Notes under the pieces: generated by a model
The model's database searches: none
Told to the model about the DNA's origin: nothing
What the model saw: the letters and a program-made list of their open reading frames with translations, nothing else
Position numbers and translations under genes: made by a program
Shown: positions 11,755 through 19,449 of the stretch, piece by piece
How positions within the stretch are numbered: position 1 is the stretch's first letter
Layout of the letters: every line of letters starts with the position of its first letter
From: Nemertoderma westbladi
Lineage: Eukaryota; Xenacoelomorpha; Nemertodermatida; Nemertodermatidae
Assembly: GCA_032718475.1 (NCBI GenBank)
Contig: JAUCBJ010005627.1
Location: 1 to 35,889 of the forward strand
Length of the DNA stretch: 35,889 nucleotides
Reading direction: 5' to 3'

Positions 11755-12861
11755 GTGACGGGTGGTGGGGGGGGGGGGGCTACAGGCACCCCACCGCAAC
11801 TAGTAAGTGACGAGATGGGGGGGGGGGCAGAGAATGTCCCACAAGCATCGACGGGTAATGTGCGCGGTGAGTTGAGTGAACCGTGGTACCCGACGACGGA
11901 CGAGAGGGGGGGGGGGGCAGAGAATGTCCCACGAGCGTCGGCGGACAATGCGCACAGTGAGTTAAGTGAACCGTGGCACCCGACGGCGGGGAGAAGGAGG
12001 GGGGCAACAGACGCCCCACAGGCATCAGCAGTAAATGCGCACGGTGAGTTAAGTGAACCATGGCACCCGAAGACAGAGGAGAATAGAAGGGCGGCGAATA
12101 TTTACGAGGCCGTGCAACTGGGTAAAGGGAAAAGCGTTCATACCGTGAGCGGCCACATGAGGCAACGTCGAGCCCACTCGGGAGACGGAAGGAGAACGAT
12201 AGAGTTCATCCGGGAGGTCGATACGAGACCTCATGAACGTAGGTATAACGCCGGGAGTAGAGGATGCGAGGATGGCGATAGAGATGAGCAAGAAAATGTT
12301 GCTACGAGCAACTGGAAGGGAAGGATGGACAGTGAACTGTCAGTAGTCGAGATGGAGACAGAGAGCCGGTGGGGTCATACTCCGGGAGATTGCCGTCGCC
12401 CCGGAGAAACACAACCTGGTGAAATATACCACACACCGGGAGAGGGGTACAGAGTGTACTGGTATGACGATGAAGACAGAAGAGGGGATTGAAGAGAAAC
12501 TTCCCGTCAGAGCGTAGCTGCCGATCGAGAATATGGCAGTCGCGGGGAGGACTTCTTGGAATATTCGAGAAGATTAGACTTCGGTCCGGAAGGACACAGG
12601 CAGACTGTAGGACATACTGTAGGTCTTACTGCACATACTATAGGCCATGCTGGGAGAGATAGTGTAGGCGATAGGGTAGCGTGGACAACGGGATTAAACC
12701 CGGAGGTCGCGGCGTACATACCGGTCGGTAGGCAAGAAGTGGATAGGCCTATACCGGTACCTGCACACCAGTATGACTATAACAAGCAGGGATATAATGT
12801 ATACCCAGGGGAGGGAGGGGGGGGGGGGGTATTGCCGATAGGTGCATGGGCCCTAACATGA
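11755..12861 (+). pseudogene. Middle coding region of the BEL/Pao-like element, with stops
   Basis: Two open segments in one frame (11755-12492 and 12556-12861) are separated by stops near 12490-12530. The first contains three copies of a 30-residue repeat (ELSEPWHPT / AENVPRASADNAH) and glycine runs coded by G11-G13 tracts. The second is unremarkable. There is no match to a domain I recognise. By position between Gag and protease it could be a Gag-Pol linker. The G tracts shift easily, so the broken frame may be partly polymerase slippage rather than old decay. Confidence 0.5.
11800..12070 (+). repeat. About 90-bp coding tandem repeat, three units, with G runs
   Basis: GAATGTCCCACAAGC (near 11832), GAATGTCCCACGAGC (near 11922) and GACGCCCCACAGGC (near 12009) mark units about 88-90 bp apart. 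Each ends in GAACCGTGG or GAACCATGG plus CACCC/TACCC. The first two begin with G11-G12 tracts (11817-11827, 11906-11917) and the third with a shorter GGAGGGGG. The repeat is codon-periodic. Confidence 0.88.
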
Positions 12862-12895
12862 TAACATCAACCCCAGTACCAAACATAACATCGGT

Positions 12896-12912
12896 GGGGG
12901 GGGGGGGGGGGG
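12896..12912. repeat. G17 homopolymer
   Basis: Seventeen G residues lie between the two frames that precede the protease-like ORF. Another G13 lies at 12817-12829. Both sit where the reading frame breaks. Confidence 0.9.
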
Positions 12913-12930
12913 CAGGGTGACATTCCCCCA

Positions 12931-14283
12931 TTGCAGTATCAGCCATACACGCAGCCAACAACAAAAACCCCAAACCCATTAGGCGCAAATAAGTCATGCG
13001 ACATGGAATCTTTTCGGGTGGCCGGAAAGATAGGGTTACGAACGAGGCCAAGCAAGATGGCGGTAACCACTATCTCGAGTAAAGACGAGGTCTTGAAGAT
13101 GAGAACGGGGCGTTGCAAAATATCAGCGATAACGCCAGGGTGCGATTATGGGGAGACCATTGATCCCATTCAAATAATAGAATCGATTAATATTAATGCC
13201 AGGCGACCCACGAAGATCGAGGTCGAACAATACCAGTACCTGGACAACATCGATTTCTCTGTACCCGAACTGGATCTCTATCTCATAGTCGGCATGGACT
13301 GCCCGACGGCCCACGGGAGACGTTCCTGGCGAGTCGGAGAGGATGGGGGGCAAGGCCCGATGGCGATTCTCACACCATTTGGATGGACACTCAGCGGCCC
13401 AATCAAGTCTAGAATTCCGTTCAGCATGTCGGAATCCTCAGGGTGCATGTTCGCAGGAACAATGAGAGAAATGGAGGACGGAGGAACAGAGAAGAAACCA
13501 AAGACGGGCGATGGAGAGGTCCCATATGGAAAGCGGCCCGAGGGAAAACACCAGGATTCGGGTATGGATCTGGAACCACGCATAGTGGAACGTGGTGAAA
13601 GGGTGGAGGACAGAGAAATACTGCCAACAGATGAGTCAGGAGGAGAAACAACAGCAAGAGAGTGGTTGGAGGAGAATGGGTTCGACGCAGAGGACCTAGA
13701 GGCGATGGGATGGAACATAGATGTTCCTAGCGAGAATCGGTATGGGGATGGAGAAGAGTGGACGGCGAGATATCCGGAGAGGTGTCCAGAACAGACGCCG
13801 GTCCAGTTGAGAAGCATACCGATGGGGAAGAGGTCGAGTAGGATAACAGAATGGAAGGGGAGAAGACGTAAGAAATTTAGACCAAGGGCGGAGAAGCCCA
13901 TGATGAAGCGTGACAAAGGAGGCAGGAAAGTTGGAGAGGGCGTGTTGTACACACACACGGGGCTGGCAAAGTGCGAGGGGGCAAAGTGCGAGGGGGCAAA
14001 GTTCGAGGGGGCATTGAATGGTAGACCATTATGCGTACCGAAGGATGACCGAGGGTCATCGGGGGCTTTGATGCCGGCGCACATATTGAGGGGGAGGCCA
14101 GCAAAGGTGGCATATACCAGTGAGGATGACAAGAAGGGCGACATTCTACTGCCAAGTGATGACAAGATGAAGGGTGGCATTTTGCCGCTAGGGGACGACG
14201 ATGAGGAGTTCTGTGGGGCGGAGGAGAGACCCGATTTAGGGTGGAGGAGAAGGGAAGGTCAGATCCAAGAGAGTTGGAACTGA
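12931..14283 (+). CDS. BEL/Pao protease C-terminal half fused to an unknown basic/acidic region
   Basis: The 450-codon frame begins after a G17 tract. Its first part (about residues 40-165) follows the C-terminal half of BEL/Pao aspartic proteases (DUF1758 type): the region ends in PELDLYLIVGMDCP, then GPMAILTPFGWTLSGP, matching the family's 'D.LIG.D.P' and 'A..T.FGWTL.GP' blocks. The N-terminal catalytic half with D(S/T)G is not in this frame. In intact elements RT follows here. Instead there is a charged sequence with EWLEENGFDAEDLEAMGWNI, a 15-bp repeat coding KCEGA three times, and DDK-rich patches, none recognised. The frame ends inside a 42-bp repeat. It is probably a remnant with exapted or scrambled 3' sequence; whether it is translated is unknown. 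Confidence 0.7.
   Translation: MQYQPYTQPTTKTPNPLGANKSCDMESFRVAGKIGLRTRPSKMAVTTISSKDEVLKMRTGRCKISAITPGCDYGETIDPIQIIESININARRPTKIEVEQYQYLDNIDFSVPELDLYLIVGMDCPTAHGRRSWRVGEDGGQGPMAILTPFGWTLSGPIKSRIPFSMSESSGCMFAGTMREMEDGGTEKKPKTGDGEVPYGKRPEGKHQDSGMDLEPRIVERGERVEDREILPTDESGGETTAREWLEENGFDAEDLEAMGWNIDVPSENRYGDGEEWTARYPERCPEQTPVQLRSIPMGKRSSRITEWKGRRRKKFRPRAEKPMMKRDKGGRKVGEGVLYTHTGLAKCEGAKCEGAKFEGALNGRPLCVPKDDRGSSGALMPAHILRGRPAKVAYTSEDDKKGDILLPSDDKMKGGILPLGDDDEEFCGAEERPDLGWRRREGQIQESWN
13966..14014 (+). repeat. 15-bp coding triplicate (A-K-C/F-E-G)
   Basis: Three adjacent units of GCAAAGTGCGAGGGG, with the third reading TTC for TGC, give AKCEGAKCEGAKFEGA in the frame of the surrounding ORF. This is a small in-frame expansion, similar in style to the longer repeats of the element. 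Confidence 0.9.
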
Positions 14284-14426
14284 TGGAGGAGAAGGGAAGG
14301 TCAGATCCAAGAGAGTTGGAACTGACAGAAGAGAAGGGGAGGTCAGATCCAAGAGAGTTGGAACTGACAGAGGAGAAGGGAAGGTCAGATCCAGGAGAGT
14401 TGGAACTGACAAGGAGAGGGGAATGA
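14241..14426 (+). repeat. 42-bp tandem repeat, four units
   Basis: GGTCAGATCC recurs at 14257, 14299, 14341 and 14383, a period of exactly 42 bp. In the frame that stays open (14241-14426) each unit reads EEKGRSDPRELELT with small changes. The preceding protease-like ORF enters the repeat in a different frame and stops at 14283, so a frameshift just upstream (near 14230) probably separated them. Confidence 0.9.
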
Positions 14427-15190
14427 AGAGTAAGAGGACCTACAGGGGGGCAGTGGGAGAGTTGCCTGCTGCAAGAATGGCCCCTTGGTTGTTGGGTCGC
14501 CCAATAAGTTGGACTGGGGGGGGGGGGGGGGGGTGGGAATGAGGGCGATACACCTTTCCTACAAATAAATAATATAAAATAATATATAAAAAATAATAAT
14601 ATGAGTAGGTACAATTACGTACGTCTGATGGGTACATAATGTACAAATACATACGTACCAACATACAGTAATTTATGCATGCCGGGTCAATGGGACCAAA
14701 TACCGAATCAACGGGAATGATGACTAGAATAGTAGGACGAGACTTTAGACGGATCTCACTGACATGATGTACACATGCGTGGGACCCGATGAGAGTGAGG
14801 AGAGTGGCAGCTGGGGAAGTATGGGAAGGAGGTGTTGACATGTGAGGGAGTGAAAGGAGTGCAATTCAAGTGTGGGGAGCGAGCACGGAGGATAATGAGT
14901 CCCAAGGGACTGGTGAGAGAGGTAGGGAAGGGAAGAGACAGCGAGGTCCGTGAAGAAGATTTGAGTAAGGTTAAAGAAAAATTGTGTGGATAGTGAGCAC
15001 AATAGTCTCAAACAGAGACACCAGATACCTCGGTGCAACATAGCTCGCGATTGCACCAAGGATGGGTAGTAATAACAGACCCAGGGGGGGGGGGGGGGGG
15101 CAGGTCTGGAATGCCGACCCCGAGAAGAAAACTCCACCCACACCCAATATTAGATTGGGTTACAGTGGAATTGAAGCGCACTTGACGTTG
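14427..15190 (+). other. 3' non-coding internal region of the BEL/Pao-like element
   Basis: About 760 bp lie between the last coding repeat and the pre-PPT hairpin, with no coding evidence. It includes G18 at 14516-14533 and G17 at 15084-15100 and otherwise mixed AT-rich sequence. Full-length BEL/Pao elements would carry RT, RNase H and integrase between the protease and this point; no trace of their motifs is seen in any frame. Confidence 0.65.
14516..14533. repeat. G18 homopolymer
   Basis: Eighteen G residues lie in the 3' non-coding part of the BEL/Pao-like element. A second run, G17, lies at 15084-15100. Confidence 0.9.
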
Positions 15191-15219
15191 ATGCTATCTT
15201 CTCTCCGGGAAGATAGCAT
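15191..15219 (+). promoter_or_regulatory. Perfect 11-bp hairpin ending at the polypurine tract (BEL/Pao-like)
   Basis: ATGCTATCTTC (15191-15201) pairs without mismatch to GAAGATAGCAT (15209-15219) around the 7-base loop TCTCCGG. The next base, 15220, is the first G of the polypurine tract. It may position RNase H cleavage or fold the RNA end; this role is inference. A hairpin in the same place exists in the Gypsy-like element at 34647-34669. Confidence 0.8.
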
Positions 15220-15227
15220 GGGGGGAG
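15220..15227 (+). promoter_or_regulatory. Polypurine tract of the BEL/Pao-like element
   Basis: GGGGGGAG abuts the TG that opens the 3' LTR at 15228. Its purine composition and exact placement are those of a plus-strand primer. Confidence 0.85.
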
Positions 15228-15814
15228 TGTAAGCGTATTCAATTCCCTTACATTACCCACCCGAAAATGGGTCCAGTGGCATTTTACCAATATAGTTGGC
15301 GATACGAGATTACCAATAATAATCTCGCCTCATAACCAAGCTAGAACACAGCTAGTTGAGGCTAGCAGTAGGGGGTAACACCTACAGGGAGTGCCAAAGT
15401 GACAATTAGTATATAAGCCAATAGCGGGCAGGGGAGCACGTGGGGAAAGATAGGAAAGCATCCATTGGGTAGCGAAGGCCAAAGTACAGTAGAGGTGAAA
15501 CCAATATGTATGTGTATCAATCATATATTTACTCTGATTACTGGTTTACCGGTCAGTTCATTAATCACACAGTTAGGGACCGGCAATAGTTTAGACCGTC
15601 ATTTCATATACTGCTGTTATCATTCTGTATTGCAATTTCTACTGTTATCTGTTATACATTCTGTGCTATTAACGTTGGAACATTAACAACGAGAAACACA
15701 AACTCTGTTATTTTCCCGACGGCCTTCGGCCAAAGGTATTAGTTCAGCAGCCCAGCAGCAAAGTGACGTGTACAACCTAACCCGGTCGGGATCATTGAAC
15801 TCAATCCCGTCACA
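15228..15814 (+). repeat. 3' LTR of the BEL/Pao-like element (587 bp)
   Basis: It starts TGTAAGCGTATTC and ends CCCGTCACA, followed by CCTAG. It is collinear with the 5' LTR except for two indels (about 74 bp missing near 15340 and about 20 bp extra near 15460-15485). The TATA box is at 15410-15417. Confidence 0.92.
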
Positions 15815-15819
15815 CCTAG

Positions 15820-16848
15820 TAAAGTCAAATTGTTACCAAAACGTAGGCCTACTAATGTTTTATACTTTGAAGCTAAGACATAACATGAATAAGTAGAATT
15901 TACAAAATTTACAAACACCGGCAAAGAAATGATATGGACTTCAAATTCATGCCAATAAACAGACTTGATGTAATATTTCTGACATAAAAGGAAAGGCCGA
16001 TTTTTTTTAAATCATAAAGCTTTTGACTAAAAATATTTATAGAACTTGAAAATGTAATAGTTTGGCCATACTATGGAAAAAAGTTTTACATGTGTAGGTT
16101 AATTTCAATTTTTTACCCTCTGGTTGACACGTTTTCAACCCTGTCCTCATACCAGATACACTTTTCTGGCAACCAGCACATGGAAACCGTACCCATGGAT
16201 GACCGGCTACAAAAAATATAGACCAGTCCTGAATAATGTTTACAGTGAAAGTGAAACCCGTGATGAATTAATTTCCTACTGTAAATTAATATCTTGGGAA
16301 GCGCATTGGGTTTTTAACTACGAAGCTTCAAACTCCAATACACTGCATAAACCATTTACTGCAGTCCTTAAACGTTACTGCAGTAACATAAACCCTTACC
16401 ACGTAGCCTAAAACGTTACTCCAGTAAAGTTTGAGCGTTTATGTACGTTACAACCCCCCACCACCAGTTCCACACAACCTCAGACAATACGTTAGTACAC
16501 GAACCCAACTGCTGTTATAGGCTACACATCCATACATGTTAGAGGTTTTGAGCCTAAAGAGACGCATCATTACTGTATAGTCCATAATATTTGTCGTTAA
16601 TGAAGTTTTTTTATTAGGTCAGTAAACAACATGCTGTAATTACTAATATGAATTTGAGGCTAATGTAACCGTAGGCGGGGAATTTCAAGGTGGATTATTT
16701 GAGACACTGCGATATTTTTGTTACCCCTTTTAGCGGCAGCATTAAGGGTAAGGTTCTATCCGAAATGGATAGCGGCACTACCAAAATAGAACAAGTAGTG
16801 TTGTATAAAAAAAAAAAGTCAAGTTTAAAGGTTTGGGACTTCACTTTA
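15820..16848. other. Non-coding stretch
   Basis: I see no gene. One plus-strand frame at 16124-16411 (95 codons) has no recognisable motif. The rest is AT-rich, with A/T runs and the phrase AACGTTACTGCAGTAA / AACGTTACTCCAGTAA repeated near 16371 and 16412. Confidence 0.5.
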
Positions 16849-18054
16849 TACACCATGTCCCGTAATATAGTGTCATTTTCTGATGACACGGACCCCCCCC
16901 CCCCCCAGATTTTTCTACAAATCTTTATCATATTGCTTGAAATTTGAAACACCACTAGTTCCACTCACCGTCGATGACCCCTTGAAGCCGGAATTTTTGA
17001 TTTCGCCTAAAAAAAATTTTATAGGCTTTTTAAAAAAGTGTCTTTTGCGAAATCGCACCCTCCGTATCGTGGACATTCTTCACATTAGTCGTAATCGTAA
17101 TCATATCATTAGAAAGCTTGCATTGCAAGGATTCCAAATATGTAACAATATCTGAATTTCGTTGAGAAACAGCGGAGATATAAACGTTCAAAGATTGCAA
17201 GAATTATCGTTCGCTGAAGGCCATTTATTCTATTTAATAAATACACAATGTTCTGGAATAATTTGTTTAAGTATGAATAGCTACACAATAGTAATGGTAT
17301 GTAGTATGTAAATCTTTATTAATAATTATAATGATGTTGAGTTAAATTATTGTAATCGAGATCATTATAATCTATTTATATGTATATACTATAATCAATT
17401 TTAATATAATATACTTATGGCCCTTATTTATTTATCGTAATTCGTATGTATCGTATTGTTTAATAACTATTGTCAATCAGTCAGTCAGTTGTCTTTATGA
17501 TCGTGTATTTTATCCTGTGCTACTGTACTACTGTATTTAAATTTATATTTTATGGGCCACGAACTGGATTAAAGATAATAACAATAATAATAATAATATA
17601 TATATTGGATAGGAATACCGATGTTGCCAACCAACTTATAAATAAATAACACATTCTAGAATTTTGTATATTTATCAAATAGAATAAATGGCCTGCAGTG
17701 AACGATAATTCTTGGAATCTTTGAACGCCTATATCTCAGCTGTTTCTCAACGAAATTCAGATATTGTTACATATTTCGAATCCTTGCAATGCAAGCTTTT
17801 TAATAATATGAAAAAATTACGACTAATGTGAAGAATGTCCACGATACGGAGGGTGCGATTTCGCAAAGAGACTTTTTTAAAACGCTTATAAAAAAAATTT
17901 AAAGGCAAAATCGAAAATTCCGGCTTCATGGGGTCAACCACGGTGAGTTGAACTAGTTGTGTTTCAAATTTCAAACAATGTGATAAAGATTTGTAGAAAA
18001 ATCTTGGGGGGTCCGTGTATCAGAAAATTACACTATATTACGGGACATGGTGTA
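16849..18054. mobile_element. Long inverted-repeat (foldback-like) element with C/G homopolymer
   Basis: Arms of about 410 bp face each other: 16849-17265 and, inverted, 17648-18054, separated by about 380 bp of AT-rich spacer with an AAT microsatellite near 17577-17605. The ends read TACACCATGTCCCGTAATAT... and ...ATATTACGGGACATGGTGTA, and TA can be read as the target duplication around CACCATG...CATGGTG. In the left arm a C14 tract (16893-16906) follows GACACGGA. At the same place in the right arm there is only GGGGGG (18005-18011). No transposase frame exists. It is probably non-autonomous, related to TA-inserting DNA transposons; the superfamily is not proven. Confidence 0.8.
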
Positions 18055-18166
18055 CAAGGGTAGATTGGATATGTGCAACGTCAGCACAAAGATTGCGACT
18101 TGAAATATCCACAAATAATAATTGGTAATTTAAACATAATAATATTAAAATGTAAGGTTATAATAA

Positions 18167-18540
18167 TACACCATGACACGTAATATGGTGTCATTTTCTC
18201 ATGACACGGAACCCCCCCCCCCCCCCCCCCCCAAATTTTTCTACAAATCTTTGACATATTGCTTGAAATTTGAAACACAACTAGTTCGACTCACCGTGGT
18301 TGTTACCATGAAGCCGGAATTTTTGATTTCGCCTTTAAATTTTATTCATAAGCGTTTTAAAAAAGTGTCTTTTTCGAAATCGCACCCTCCGTATCGTGGC
18401 CATTCTTCACTTTAGTCGTAATTTTTTCATATCAATAGAAAGCTTGCGTTGAAAAGATTACAAATATGTAACAATGTCTGAATTTCGTTGAGAAACAGCT
18501 GAGAAATAGAAAATGACACTATATTACGGGTAATGGTGTA
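18167..18540. mobile_element. MITE (374 bp) of the same family, with C21 tract
   Basis: The terminal inverted repeats are about 33 bp: the left end reads TACACCATGACACGTAATAT and the right end, inverted, TACACCATTACCCGTAATAT. Both continue with GTGTCATTTTCT and differ at three positions. TA flanks can be read as the target duplication. The interior matches the arms of the 16849-18054 element (CTTGAAATTTGAAACAC, AAGCCGGAATTTTTGATTTC, TCGCACCCTCCGTATCGTGG), and the homopolymer, here C21 at 18212-18232, is at the same place. It is a compact, non-coding relative. Confidence 0.88.
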
Positions 18541-18559
18541 ATATTAGTAATGATTTCAT

Positions 18560-19236
18560 TTCCGATGAAAGTTTTCAAATACGACGGTATCGTGGACAGT
18601 CGGTCAGTCAAACGGACAGTTTCAGAAGCCATCAATTATTTGTGATATGGGCATTCGAAAGTTGCATGTACAGATGTATTTGCTTCCCCTACAGGCCATT
18701 TATTGTATTAAATAAAAATACCATATTCTAGAACATTTTGTTTATGTATGAATAGCTACGTAATAGTATAATTAAAGAGGTATTGCATTGTTGCCCAGCT
18801 ACATAGATAAACAATATGTTCCAGAATATAGTACATTTATAAATAAATAGAATAAATGGCCTGCAGGGAAGCAAATACATGCAACATTCGAGTGAACATA
18901 TATCAGCTATTTCCCAACCAAAATCAAATGTTTTTACATATTTGGAATCCTTGCATGGGCAGCTTTCTATTGGTACCAACAAATCACTATAAGGTTGAAG
19001 AATGATTACACTGTGACCTGTGAAATATCGTCGGAGACACCTTTTCAAATACTTGTAGCTAAGGATTGAAAACAAAAATAAAAATTCTAGCTCACCCACG
19101 GAGGAGGTGGGGGGTGAAATTACATATGTTTCAAATATCATGTAATCTCATTAAGATTTGTAGACAAATTTGTGGGGGGGGGGGGGGGGGGGGGCAGTTT
19201 CCTGAATAACGACACTATATTCCAGGACATTGTGTA
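18560..19236. mobile_element. Degenerate inverted copy of the same family, with G21 tract
   Basis: The right end ACTATATTCCAGGACATTGTGTA (19214-19236) is a diverged version of the family terminus. G21 lies at 19174-19194, the expected place in inverted orientation. Two short arms around a small spacer contain CAGGCCATTTATT with ATTCTAGAACA (about 18660-18750) and, inverted, the same phrases at about 18790-18930. The left terminus is not preserved. It is more diverged than the two neighbouring copies. Confidence 0.65.
19174..19194. repeat. G21 homopolymer in the MITE-family copy
   Basis: Twenty-one G residues occupy the family's fixed homopolymer site, here on the opposite strand. Confidence 0.92.
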
Positions 19237-19449
19237 TATAAAATATAATGTAATTAGGTCTTTTGTTCAGTTCATTTCATATAAACTAATGAATTATTGA
19301 ATATTATAAAAAATACTTGTTTCACAATTTACTGTAGTCATCAATGAAAAAGCAGAATTTGATTTCAGAGTGAATAGATAAATAAATATCATAGTGTCTA
19401 GATCGACATCATAATGTTTATGTGCGTAACAGGTGTTGGTTGTGTCTTG

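Larger units (their letters stand above)
9177..15814 (+). mobile_element. BEL/Pao-like LTR element without reverse transcriptase
   Basis: The element is bounded by two LTRs that begin TGTAAGCG and end CCCGTCACA (TG...CA). The 5-bp target duplication CCTAG lies at 9172-9176 and 15815-15819. Length is 6,638 bp. The internal region holds a long Gag-like frame, a middle frame with tandem repeats, and a frame with the C-terminal half of a BEL/Pao aspartic protease (DUF1758-like). A hairpin and polypurine tract precede the 3' LTR. No RT, RNase H or integrase motif is found in the internal region. It is therefore a non-autonomous derivative that kept coding sequence and would depend on a full-length relative. 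BEL/Pao assignment rests on the protease motif and the 5-bp duplication. Confidence 0.85.

Noticed and set aside
13278-14180. A 300-codon minus-strand frame and overlapping minus frames up to 14614
   Set aside because: They lie antisense to the protease-like frame and its repeats, are Ser/Pro-rich and have no motif. Purine-rich plus-strand sequence with few pyrimidine-starting stops creates such shadows.
16124-16411. 95-codon plus-strand frame
   Set aside because: No recognisable domain. It sits in AT-rich sequence and ends without any supporting context.
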